Shown piece after piece: positions 32,044-40,462 of a stretch of 57,406 nucleotides of DNA. Each line of letters opens with the position of its first letter. The stretch's first letter is position 1. Under the pieces are notes generated by a model. The model saw nothing but the letters and a program-made list of their open reading frames with translations. It was not told the origin of the DNA and ran no database searches. Position numbers and translations under genes: made by a program. Origin of the DNA: a virus; IMG/VR virus record IMGVR_UViG_3300027668_000001, positions 1 through 57,406 of that record; one strand, written 5' to 3'.

Positions 32044-33797
32044 TATCGACTACCTCCTTTACTCGCTTGAATCTGATAGCCTGTGAGAGTCCAATCAAGA
32101 GTGATCTCACTGCTTTGACTTTCAATTCTATAGTTTAAAAATCTACCATTAAACCTGACGTCTGCTTTGTATTCAAGAGCACTGTCAAAAGTTATTGCAT
32201 CATTAGCTGAGAAGTCAATTGCCTCACCAACCTTATCAATGCCATCATACTTGATACTCACTTTAGAAGGACCATCAAATAACAGGGCCATACTAGATAC
32301 ACTCTCAGTGTCAAACTCAGGGGTAATTGCCAAGCGTTTACGTTCTACTAGAGCATTGGGTAAAAACGAAGTACCATCCACACCAACTAGTTTTGTAGGG
32401 CTTCCGAGAAGTAGGTCTCCTCTGCTTGAAGACACAGCATTTGTACCTGTAGGTAAGTCTCTCTTAGTCCACACATTGTTGCGATAGTTCCAAACATATA
32501 TAGTTGAGGTATTCCAAAACCAAATCTCATCATACTTATTAAACCTAACAGATTTAATTGTTGAGTTATTACGGAAAAAGTTTCTTACACGACCATCAGA
32601 AATAGATGCAATAGATCCAGGATGTCCTTCAAACTTATAACAATCATCACTTCCATATACAATGTGCGTACCATCTACTTCAATTACACCATCTGTATTA
32701 TGTACACCATAGTTATCAGTCACTGTAGCAATTTGAAAAGGAATAACAGTAGAGTCGGTTCGCTGCATAGAGTGTATAGATGAGTCTGTATATACGTACA
32801 TCACACCTTGTAGCTCTGCAAGATCTTGAATAGTTCCTGTAGAAGCTAAGATAAATTCATCTGCAGTATTAGCCCCTCTCTTAAAGGGGTTCCAATTCTG
32901 AGGTAGAAATCCTGGACCTGCAACATCAGAGGTTCTGACAGTACCTGTAAGGGTACGACCTCCTGTTTCTTTGAGGTTACCTGCAACTATCAAGTTACCA
33001 TAAGATCTAACAACACCTGCTGTAACAGTAGATACAGGGGTGGTTGTTACAAAGACATTGTAAACAGTGCCACCAGATGATGTGTCTGGAGTGAAGTTAA
33101 AAAAGTTGTTTGCGTAATCAACACCAGAAATTGTACCAATGTTAACCAATGTAGCGTCCGGAGATACAACACCTGAAGAGTTTATAGTAACTGTTTCAGT
33201 GTGTATAGGTGAAGATGTGTTACGAGGGAGCGAAGTAATCTTAATAGAGATTGAGTTACCTGCTCCTGGATTTACAAACACAGTGTTTTTAACTTCTACA
33301 GATCCTGAAGAACCATCATGCTCAAAGGAAGTCATTTCTTCTTCAACAGCATAAGAATCCCATCCGGGAAGAGGTGTCACTCCCGCTGTATCATCTTGTA
33401 GAAACACAGGGGTAGAGTTAGTATTGTTAAAGATGATATGATAACCACCATTAAACAAAGTATGCTGCCAACTCCCACCAGTTACCCCAGTGTTGACACC
33501 ACCCTGTCCAGCCACAACAGAGAAGCTATCATTGTATACTGTAAAAGTTGTATTCGTATTATCATCTGAAATAACTACATACCTATCTCCAAGTGTTGAA
33601 GGCCAGAATGCAACGTACTTAACATTAGTAAGAGATGTAAGCTTATCAACATCGGATGGGAACCTTTTTACAGCCCCACCACTAAAACGAACATTCTTAA
33701 CATCTGAAAAGACATTAGGTGGTAGCGACACTGCTGGAGCATCTTCTACTAGACCTGCTGATGCTAGATCTGTAATCGGTATAATCTGTAGTGGCAT
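32043..33797 (-). CDS. Tail nozzle, T7 tubular protein B-like (584 aa)
   Basis: Opening PLQIIPITDLASAGLVEDAPAVSLPPNVFSDVKNVRFSGGAVKRFPSD is the characteristic start of stubby-tail nozzle proteins, followed by beta-propeller-like segments (VYGSDDCYKFEGHPGSIAS, DEIWFWNTSTIYVWNYRNNVW). Length and placement agree. It follows nrdJ on the same strand with a short gap and an SD (AGGAGG) before its ATG. Confidence 0.8.
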   Translation of the reverse strand: MPLQIIPITDLASAGLVEDAPAVSLPPNVFSDVKNVRFSGGAVKRFPSDVDKLTSLTNVKYVAFWPSTLGDRYVVISDDNTNTTFTVYNDSFSVVAGQGGVNTGVTGGSWQHTLFNGGYHIIFNNTNSTPVFLQDDTAGVTPLPGWDSYAVEEEMTSFEHDGSSGSVEVKNTVFVNPGAGNSISIKITSLPRNTSSPIHTETVTINSSGVVSPDATLVNIGTISGVDYANNFFNFTPDTSSGGTVYNVFVTTTPVSTVTAGVVRSYGNLIVAGNLKETGGRTLTGTVRTSDVAGPGFLPQNWNPFKRGANTADEFILASTGTIQDLAELQGVMYVYTDSSIHSMQRTDSTVIPFQIATVTDNYGVHNTDGVIEVDGTHIVYGSDDCYKFEGHPGSIASISDGRVRNFFRNNSTIKSVRFNKYDEIWFWNTSTIYVWNYRNNVWTKRDLPTGTNAVSSSRGDLLLGSPTKLVGVDGTSFLPNALVERKRLAITPEFDTESVSSMALLFDGPSKVSIKYDGIDKVGEAIDFSANDAITFDSALEYKADVRFNGRFLNYRIESQSSEITLDWTLTGYQIQASKGGSR

Positions 33798-33824
33798 CGC
33801 TACCTCCTGTTTTAATCTAATAAC

Positions 33825-35576
33825 TCACGAGCACTCTCGCTGTCCAGTAGTCGGATCAAAAAAACACGCCTCTGCTTTCTTTCCATCCGCCTCTGAAGGG
33901 ATTTCAATCTGGCCCTCTGTTTCCGCTTCCGCTTCCACGGTCTCATTGAAGATTCCGTAGCGTTTTCCTGTGATCCTAAATGTAGTACAGCCCTTGGCTC
34001 CCTCTTTCCATGCCGTTTCGTAAACACGTTTGAAATCATCATAGCTGACATCACCTCCTACATTGCAGGTTTTAGAACAAGCACTATCAATGTAGTGCTG
34101 AGCCAAAGTTAAAACAGCTAAGTGTTCATAAACTGAAATATCATCTGCCTTTCGTCCTTCGACTCCTCGTGCAAAAGCATAGTCCTTAACGTTGTCATAA
34201 CGTGGTCCGTCAAAAGTCTGGATGGTACGCTCGTATGAATGTGAAAAGACTGGCTCGATTCCTCCACTGACATTATCTGCCACGAGGGAGATTGTCCCAG
34301 TAGGCGCAATAGATGTGAGGTGGCTGTTCCTAATACCATGCTTTCGGATCTCCTTCTGAACAAATGCTGGGAGTGTACGAATAAAGTTACCCTTCAGGTA
34401 CTCTTCACGATAGAGAGGGAATGCTCCTTTCTCTTCTGCAAGTTTTGCTGATGCGTAGTAGGTGTTGTCTCTGAGACATGCGAAGACTTTTTCCATCCAT
34501 CGGAGGAACGGTTTAGACCCATACTCATATCCAAGCATCTCGCCTGCATTAGCAAGACCTGTAACGCCGAGTCCCATTCTCCGCTTATTCTTCGCTTCAT
34601 CTTCTTGTTCCTTCAGTGGGTAAATAGTACGATCAACAACATTATCCATAGCACGAACAACGTGAGGGATGTCTTCTTTGAATTGAGCAAAGTCAAATGT
34701 ATATTTACCATTCTTATTAATTAAATACTTAGTGCAGTTAAAAGAGCCTAGAAGACAGGCACCATAGGGAGGAAGAGGCTGTTCACCACATGGGTTAGTT
34801 GCACTAATGTCCTCACAGTAGTATAAGTTATTCATCTCTTGGATACGATCAATAAATAAGACACCGGGTTCAGCCCAATCCCATGTAGACTCCATTGCTA
34901 GATCCCAGATCTCCTTAGCAGAGACTGTTTCATGTACAATACCATCAAAGATTAGGTTAAAGCTGTCATCCTCTTTAGAGAGAGCTTCCATAAATTTATC
35001 AGTAATGCCTAGTGATATATTAAAACCAGTAAGCTTATCAGAATTACGTTTAGAAGTAATGAAGTCAACAATATCGGGATGGTCAATACGTAAGACACCC
35101 ATCTGTGCGCCTCGTCTGTGGCCACTACTACTAATGGTTTGACACACTGCATCAAATATAGACATAAAAGAAATAGGCCCACTAGCTTGGCTCTCCAATG
35201 ATTTAATTTGAGTACCTCTAGGGCGTACTTTAGAGAAATCATATCCTATACCACCCCCTCTTCGCATTGTCTCTGCTGCTTCTTTAGCACGATCCATAAT
35301 AGAATCCATACTATCTTTAATTTCACCTGATACAAAACAGTTGTAAGCAGTGACAAGCTTACCAGCACCCATTGCAGACTGCACTCGACCAGCTGGAAGA
35401 AACCTTTGCAGTCCAATGATATTCTCTAGTAACCACTGGTGCTCTACACTATCACACAGTGCTCGTGCAATGCGCTTAATTTTACCATCAAAGGTCTCTC
35501 CCTTTTGTCTGTACTTCATTTCATCTAATTCTTGAGACAAGGGAGTAGATGGACCCTCATAAGTAATATTGCGCAT
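33825..35576 (-). CDS. nrdJ: Class II (B12-dependent) ribonucleotide reductase (583 aa)
   Basis: Reduces ribonucleotides to deoxyribonucleotides with adenosylcobalamin. Visible: YNCF with Cys80 and a second reducible Cys later; GGGIGYDFSKVRPRG (about residues 107-121); active-site NPCGEQPLPPYGACLLG with Asn261, Cys263 and Glu265; the NrdJ end TCNVGGDVSYDDFKRVYETAWKEGAKGCTTFRITG; and a C-terminal cysteine pair, Cys571 and Cys582, for reactivation by thioredoxin or glutaredoxin. No class I small subunit or class III activase is encoded. It is placed inside the tail operon, behind its own phage promoter at 35630-35653, away from thyX and grx. I saw no B12 riboswitch in the short leader. Confidence 0.92.
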   Translation of the reverse strand: MRNITYEGPSTPLSQELDEMKYRQKGETFDGKIKRIARALCDSVEHQWLLENIIGLQRFLPAGRVQSAMGAGKLVTAYNCFVSGEIKDSMDSIMDRAKEAAETMRRGGGIGYDFSKVRPRGTQIKSLESQASGPISFMSIFDAVCQTISSSGHRRGAQMGVLRIDHPDIVDFITSKRNSDKLTGFNISLGITDKFMEALSKEDDSFNLIFDGIVHETVSAKEIWDLAMESTWDWAEPGVLFIDRIQEMNNLYYCEDISATNPCGEQPLPPYGACLLGSFNCTKYLINKNGKYTFDFAQFKEDIPHVVRAMDNVVDRTIYPLKEQEDEAKNKRRMGLGVTGLANAGEMLGYEYGSKPFLRWMEKVFACLRDNTYYASAKLAEEKGAFPLYREEYLKGNFIRTLPAFVQKEIRKHGIRNSHLTSIAPTGTISLVADNVSGGIEPVFSHSYERTIQTFDGPRYDNVKDYAFARGVEGRKADDISVYEHLAVLTLAQHYIDSACSKTCNVGGDVSYDDFKRVYETAWKEGAKGCTTFRITGKRYGIFNETVEAEAETEGQIEIPSEADGKKAEACFFDPTTGQRECS

Positions 35577-35629
35577 GTATATCCTCGTGATATTGTTATA
35601 TGTTAATTAATCCGAAGGGGGATCCTTAG

Positions 35630-35653
35630 ACCCCCCTATAAGGAACTTAGAGA
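35630..35653 (-). promoter_or_regulatory. Phage RNAP promoter (minus), before nrdJ
   Basis: Minus-strand TCTCTAAGTTCCTTATA followed by GGGGGG; predicted start at 35636, 60 bases before the nrdJ ATG. The new transcript would begin with a hairpin, GGGGG...CCCCC, over the first 20 or so bases. Exact match to the consensus upstream of the start. Confidence 0.85.
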
Positions 35654-35659
35654 ATTTCA

Positions 35660-35986
35660 CTAAGGTTTAGTGGGCCAAGTAACAGTTGGGAATCCAGCCT
35701 GAGTTGGGACATCTCTAAGAGCCTGACGGTATGCTGTCATATCAGATGACATTGTGAGGTCACTTGCAGAAGTCCAATCTGTTTCCATAAGCTTTTTATT
35801 TCTTTCAGATCGAACTAAAGATTTATTATCTTCAAGTACAAGAGCGGCTACTGCATCCGCATCATAGGTCTGACCCATAGAAAGATGTGTTGCATCAGGC
35901 CAACCAGTGCAGAAGTCAGGTATATCTAAGTCGTTCACAGTGATAATGTTTGTAACTATATTGTCTACTATTTGTGCTAATTGCAT
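35660..35986 (-). CDS. Tail fibre assembly/chaperone-type protein (108 aa)
   Basis: C-terminal half has the Phage_tail_APC pattern: RNKKLMETDWTSASDLTMSSDMTAYRQALRDVPTQAGFPTVTWPTKP. These short proteins often lie at the end of fibre genes and help fibre assembly. Here it directly follows the Mtd-N-type fibre gene. Confidence 0.75.
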   Translation of the reverse strand: MQLAQIVDNIVTNIITVNDLDIPDFCTGWPDATHLSMGQTYDADAVAALVLEDNKSLVRSERNKKLMETDWTSASDLTMSSDMTAYRQALRDVPTQAGFPTVTWPTKP

Positions 35987-35996
35987 TTAATATCTC

Positions 35997-37226
35997 CTAT
36001 AACGAACCAAATTGTGTAATAATACAAAAACCATTACCCCCAGCAGCACCATACATGTAAGTAGAGGTTAGGGACAGACCAGCAGGTGCTCCGCATCCAG
36101 TAAATCCCGGAATTGATCTAACCTCTACATTAGAGAGACTGGAGTATATTGAAGGTGATCTGAAAGCTTGTGAGCTACCTGTAAATTGGTTTATGAATCC
36201 GCCCTCATAAAACGGCGTTGGAATTACTTCTAGTATCTGTTTACTCGAACAGAATGCTAGATAGGCAGCAGCATTGTAGTTAGAAGTGGCTGGGATTCCA
36301 AGGGGAGCACTATTTTTTACGTCCCCACTTCCGTTAGCTGTTAAACTAAAAGCACCCGGATGCTGACTAAAACCATTACCTGCACCTAAATTACCATCAG
36401 CCCTAGATATTCCACCAGTGAAGTTAACATCTCCACCAGATGCTGTACCACCAGCATTACTAGTTTGAACCCGTGGAGTGCTGCTCCCTGAAGAAGAAGA
36501 GAAAATACTAACAGTTCCTGAACCACCCCCATTAGCAGCCATGTTTACGGTTACGTTCCCTGAGCCAATGGCACTACCAGTGCAAGTGGAGTTGCCTCCT
36601 GCACCACCAGTACGTGTTCTAGTCTCATTATATCTAACCCTTTCATTTGAAGCAATAGTACCGCCTGCACCAATAGTAATCGCCAGTTGGTCACCAATTT
36701 CCATTTCTACTTTCAGTTTAGAATAACCCCCACCAGCACCGCCTGTCATAGAGCATACAGAACTACTGCCGTTGTTGGACCCAATAGCACAACCGCCGCC
36801 AGCACCTACAAGTTGAATAATATAAGTACCCGCTGCTGTGGCTGTAAATGTACCAGATGACTCAAATGAAGAGCTTACTATATTATTAACTCCAGATGCA
36901 GCCATTGCTGCCCAAGTTAAACCACCAGAAGCACTGGCTTGTGCTGTGAGGGCGTACCCATCTACTGCAGTGTTAGATATATTAATCTTGGCTTCCGTCA
37001 CAGCTTCATTTGCAAGCTTAGGTGTTGTTATAGACCCATCTGTATTGGCCTCAATAGCGTAGTAGGCTAGAGCTGACCATGCCGCTGTACCATTACCCGC
37101 CTTTATTTTCTTAGTATCTGTTTCTAATGCTAACTCACCTTGTGCAAGGACGGGGTTAGCCGATGTCCAGTTAGCAGCCGTATCACGGCGTATTTGAATC
37201 TTATCAGCCACTTGCCGATCCTCCAT
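35997..37226 (-). CDS. Tail fibre with Mtd-N-type head and Gly-rich adhesin (409 aa)
   Basis: Residues about 8-60 (KIQIRRDTAANWTSANPVLAQGELALETDTKKIKAGNGTAAWSAL) match the N-terminal domain of major tropism determinant / fibre proteins. The C-terminal half is Gly-rich with loops (GGAGGGYSKLKVEMEIGDQLAITIGAGG) as in receptor-binding adhesins. Overlaps the upstream gene by 23 bases. No reverse transcriptase or template repeat is present, so this is not a diversity-generating system. Confidence 0.8.
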   Translation of the reverse strand: MEDRQVADKIQIRRDTAANWTSANPVLAQGELALETDTKKIKAGNGTAAWSALAYYAIEANTDGSITTPKLANEAVTEAKINISNTAVDGYALTAQASASGGLTWAAMAASGVNNIVSSSFESSGTFTATAAGTYIIQLVGAGGGCAIGSNNGSSSVCSMTGGAGGGYSKLKVEMEIGDQLAITIGAGGTIASNERVRYNETRTRTGGAGGNSTCTGSAIGSGNVTVNMAANGGGSGTVSIFSSSSGSSTPRVQTSNAGGTASGGDVNFTGGISRADGNLGAGNGFSQHPGAFSLTANGSGDVKNSAPLGIPATSNYNAAAYLAFCSSKQILEVIPTPFYEGGFINQFTGSSQAFRSPSIYSSLSNVEVRSIPGFTGCGAPAGLSLTSTYMYGAAGGNGFCIITQFGSL

Positions 37227-37542
37227 TTATAGTTTGAGCAGCGGTATAAACACTGTTGGCAAAACCGCCATCTACTAGATTTACTGGTACTGCTGATTCG
37301 AATGTAGTGTAAGCTACTGCTTCCATCACATCATTGAGAGCAGCCCCAGTGGCTAGGATAATATCCGAACCATTGGTAGCTGTGAAATCAACCGCTGCGA
37401 GTTTTACCCCATTAAGAAACACATCAAGAAATCCAGGCGAGTATCCTCCCGTTGGGAAACTGGTCTGCCCTGCTGTACAATCAAATGCATCTCTTGTCTG
37501 TGTAGCCTGCGGGACTGGCTGTATGCCTATATATCCTGACAT
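37204..37542 (-). CDS. Short fibre-base protein (112 aa)
   Basis: Begins MSGYIGIQPVPQATQTRDAF and continues with TSFPTGGYSPGFLDVFLNGVKL, a pattern typical of the N-terminal attachment segment of fibres in marine phages. Here it ends after 112 residues (INGGSASG), so it may be a stand-alone adaptor or a detached head of a longer fibre. Confidence 0.7.
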   Translation of the reverse strand: MSGYIGIQPVPQATQTRDAFDCTAGQTSFPTGGYSPGFLDVFLNGVKLAAVDFTATNGSDIILATGAALNDVMEAVAYTTFESAVPVNLVDGGFANSVYTAAQTINGGSASG

Positions 37543-37555
37543 TCTATTCTCCTAT

Positions 37556-38755
37556 TTAGATTATTTCTTCGCCTATAAGATTAACTGTGGTTCCACCATC
37601 TAATGTAAAAAACTCATAGGTTATTCTCTTGTCAGTAATTGTTGTAGGGGGAGTTTGAACAACTGACGAAGGCAGCGTAACAGTGGTGTATGCCCCTACT
37701 GTGGTAAACTCACGAATAATAAAGGATGAATCTACAACGTAAATGTGGCTACCATCTGGTCTAAAGAATATAGAAGTAATACCACTACCATATCCAATGT
37801 TGTCTTCGCTGGTAGAGGTAGCGGTGGAGATGTCCCAAGCTGTACTAAGGGTGAACTTGTGCGTGTCTGTGCTAGCGTTACCCGCCACAAACATAAAGAG
37901 ACCATCTGTGCTCATGTCAAGAGCCCAAGGTTGGTTTGTCTGAGCGCCTACATAAGCAAACTTATTAGCATAAGAACCTGTAGATATATCCCAAGCTGTA
38001 CTAAGGGTGTACTGAAACACCTTGTAAGTTCGAGATTCCGATACGAAAACCTTAGTGCCGTCTGTGCTAAAAGCTATACCAGTGGGGCCAAGGCTTTGAG
38101 AAGCAATGCTCAGGCTCTTATTAGCATAAGAACCTGTAGAAACGTCATAAGCGGTAGAGAGTGTGTACTGGCATATATTATCCGATGATCCGCTATCTAA
38201 CACGTACAGTTTAGTACCATCAGAACTCAATCGCAAACCAGCTGGCTCTGCCGTAGTAGCAGTTACACTCAAGCTCTTAGAGGTATAGTAGGCTGTCGAT
38301 ATATCCCAAGCTGGACTGAGGGTGTACTGGTACACTCTGTCGTTAGCGTGGCCTACAATGTACATCTTAGTCCCGTCTGGGCTAAAGGCTATAGCTTGGT
38401 AAGAAGTTTCTTGGGTAGAAGTATAAGTCTTGTTTGTTCGTACAGAGTTTTCAATACCATATCCTGTTAGCATATTGCCTTTAAAGCTATACTTCCAGTT
38501 AGCATTAGTCGGAACAGAAGCAAAGCTAACCGTTGTGTTGACTGTGAGTGTCCCTTGATCAAAGAAGTTAAACGTACCCACATTCAACGAAGGCGTAGCA
38601 CCCGTAACTGATGTAGGTTTAAATGTACCTACTCCAGTTAAAGATGATCCATCACCTGTAAAGGTTGTTGCTACTATGGTTCCATCAACAGTGGCAGTTG
38701 TCCCAGAGACCGAAGTCAGATGGGCTAGTTCAGAAAGTTCTCTTGCTTTGGTCAT
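37556..38755 (-). CDS. Tail fibre with beta-propeller repeats, paralogue 2 (399 aa)
   Basis: N-terminal fibre-type segment (TKARELSELAHL, then GDGSSLTGVGTF), followed by four to five repeats of the form SPDGTKMYIVGHANDRVYQYTLSPAWDIST, with SxDGTKxYV and YTLSTAWDxST units about 48 residues apart. This is a YncE/NHL-like propeller. It is clearly related to the protein at 40462-41937, including a shared C-terminal end (GGTTVNLIGEEII versus GSTVNLIAEEII). Probable receptor-binding module. Confidence 0.8.
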   Translation of the reverse strand: MTKARELSELAHLTSVSGTTATVDGTIVATTFTGDGSSLTGVGTFKPTSVTGATPSLNVGTFNFFDQGTLTVNTTVSFASVPTNANWKYSFKGNMLTGYGIENSVRTNKTYTSTQETSYQAIAFSPDGTKMYIVGHANDRVYQYTLSPAWDISTAYYTSKSLSVTATTAEPAGLRLSSDGTKLYVLDSGSSDNICQYTLSTAYDVSTGSYANKSLSIASQSLGPTGIAFSTDGTKVFVSESRTYKVFQYTLSTAWDISTGSYANKFAYVGAQTNQPWALDMSTDGLFMFVAGNASTDTHKFTLSTAWDISTATSTSEDNIGYGSGITSIFFRPDGSHIYVVDSSFIIREFTTVGAYTTVTLPSSVVQTPPTTITDKRITYEFFTLDGGTTVNLIGEEII

Positions 38756-38774
38756 AATTTATCCTCTTTACTCA

Positions 38775-39053
38775 TTATACTACCTCCCATAAACAGGTAC
38801 CTTCATTCAACGTCCAACTAGCGTCTGGTTGTGGTGCGTAGAAAGCATCCCGTTCACTATCATAGGTATGACCAATGCCAGCATAATTCTTGCGAAGGGG
38901 TGTTTCTCCGTTTGCATGAACACCGCCAAAAGTGTTGTAAGATGTTTGTATCCAAGAGCCGGGGCTACTGTCTGAGAATGTATCAAAGAAATCAGCCTCT
39001 GCCACGATTACTTGTTCCACCAAGCCGTTATTTACTTTTGCGTAATGCGCCAT
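38775..39053 (-). CDS. Conserved small tail-associated protein (92 aa)
   Basis: Sequence style MAHYAKVNNGLVEQVIVAEADFF...WIQTSYNTFGG...RKNYAGIGHTYDSERDAFYAPQPDASWTLNEGTCLWEV matches a short protein common near fibre genes in cyanophages and other marine phages. Role unknown; probably a fibre or baseplate accessory. Confidence 0.75.
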   Translation of the reverse strand: MAHYAKVNNGLVEQVIVAEADFFDTFSDSSPGSWIQTSYNTFGGVHANGETPLRKNYAGIGHTYDSERDAFYAPQPDASWTLNEGTCLWEVV

Positions 39054-39067
39054 GTTTTATTCTCCTA

Positions 39068-40462
39068 TTAAGTTAGGTAGCGAATGATTACGGTACCTGA
39101 TCCGCCAGCTGCGCCGTTTTGATTAGTTCCACCTGAGGGCTGGCCACAGCCGCCGCCGCCACCGCCGCCAGAGTTGGCTGTTCCAGCAACTGATTGAACA
39201 GTAAAAAGCCCACCATTGCCTCCACCGCCAGCCTGTACATTAACGCCTGCACTAAACCTTAACCCGCCGCCGCCGCCACTTGCTCTGTAAGTAGATGTCC
39301 CATTTATAGATGAAGCTATGCCAATCCCACCCATGTAAGTCTGAGCATCTTGACCAGCACCACCGCCGTGACCACCACGGCCAGCACTAGCACCTTTGAT
39401 CCCCCTATTACCTTGCCCTGCAGTTCCATTGAGAGGAACATTTACACCTTGATAGTTGCCGCCAGCTGAACCACCACCTAGACCTGGATAGCCATTACCT
39501 GCGCCTTTGCCCCCACCAATTGCAGTAACTGCGGATGCTAAAGTTATTGAAGAGTTACTACCACTTGCATTGCTGCTACCACCCCCTGCGCCACCGGCGC
39601 CTACAACTACTGACATATTCCCTGCTGTTATGTTTATGGTATTGATTGGAATAGATGGCCCACCAGATTGTTCACCTACTACAGAGGATAAATAACCACC
39701 TGCACCACCCCCTGCGCCATCGTCAAAACCGCCGCCGCCGCCACCTGCAACCACAACATACTGAAGAACTCTGTTACCTGATGAAACTGCAAATGTACCA
39801 GAAGATGTAAACGTATGTATCGTGTAAGAACCAGAAGTTGTTTTAGTCCCTCCTGTTGCAACAAAGGGGCCAACCCCACCAGTACCATCACCCACATTAA
39901 TCCAAACATTACCATTAGCAGTCGCGTCTTTAAGGATATACATTTCACCAGAAGTCCTATTAGCCCAGATGTGACCTACGCCAGACGATGGGTTAGTGTT
40001 GAGAGCAGGGCCAGACGTTGAGACAGTTGTGTCTGATAACCCAGAAAAAGTAGCAACTAATCCTGTAAGATTTGCACCACTAATAGCAGGCAAAGCCCCT
40101 GTTAGCTGTGCTGCGGCTATGTTACCTGTAAGCTTAGTTGCATCAAGGTTACTTGTAGGTTTTAGAAATGTAGCATCAGCCTGTGCAGTTGTGTAAGTAC
40201 CTAGGACAGTAAAATCCTCATGGGAAAGAACAACAACTTGATCTCCATTCTTTGCAGCAGCTGTCAGTGTAATACTTGTACCATTAGTAGCTGTGTAGTC
40301 TGTACCATCAACAAGGCGTATACCATTATGGAATACGTTTACTCTGTGTATTGAATAGGTAACTCCTGTGAGAGAAGTCGTTGTTGTTGTTATTGCAAAT
40401 GTCTTTTTAGATACTGCTTTAGAAGAAATAACTGAGGCTTTAGAGCCTATGTATCCTGCCAT
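39068..40462 (-). CDS. Tail fibre with Gly-rich distal domain (464 aa)
   Basis: N-terminal MAGYIGSKASVISSKAVSKKTFAITTTTTSLTGVTY, then a linker segment VFHNGIRLVDGTDYTATNG, typical of marine fibre heads. A mid region carries HIWANRTSGEMYILKDATANGNVW. The distal 240 residues are built of Gly clusters (GGGGGGFDDGAGGGAGG and others), resembling polyglycine-sandwich adhesins at fibre tips. Overlaps the upstream gene by 1 base. Confidence 0.8.
   Translation of the reverse strand: MAGYIGSKASVISSKAVSKKTFAITTTTTSLTGVTYSIHRVNVFHNGIRLVDGTDYTATNGTSITLTAAAKNGDQVVVLSHEDFTVLGTYTTAQADATFLKPTSNLDATKLTGNIAAAQLTGALPAISGANLTGLVATFSGLSDTTVSTSGPALNTNPSSGVGHIWANRTSGEMYILKDATANGNVWINVGDGTGGVGPFVATGGTKTTSGSYTIHTFTSSGTFAVSSGNRVLQYVVVAGGGGGGFDDGAGGGAGGYLSSVVGEQSGGPSIPINTINITAGNMSVVVGAGGAGGGSSNASGSNSSITLASAVTAIGGGKGAGNGYPGLGGGSAGGNYQGVNVPLNGTAGQGNRGIKGASAGRGGHGGGAGQDAQTYMGGIGIASSINGTSTYRASGGGGGLRFSAGVNVQAGGGGNGGLFTVQSVAGTANSGGGGGGGCGQPSGGTNQNGAAGGSGTVIIRYLT

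Noticed and set aside
33812-34054. Open frames on the other frames of nrdJ, fibres and giant proteins
   Set aside because: They lie wholly inside well-supported genes with clear motifs, lack good SDs and give low-complexity products, so they are shadows.
35577-35660. B12 riboswitch before nrdJ
   Set aside because: The leader is only about 60 bases from the predicted start to the ATG, too short for a cobalamin riboswitch, and no B12-box-like sequence was seen.
35997-37226. Diversity-generating retroelement, suggested by the Mtd-N-type fibre
   Set aside because: There is no reverse transcriptase gene and no template/variable repeat pair near it; the Mtd-N domain is common in ordinary fibres.
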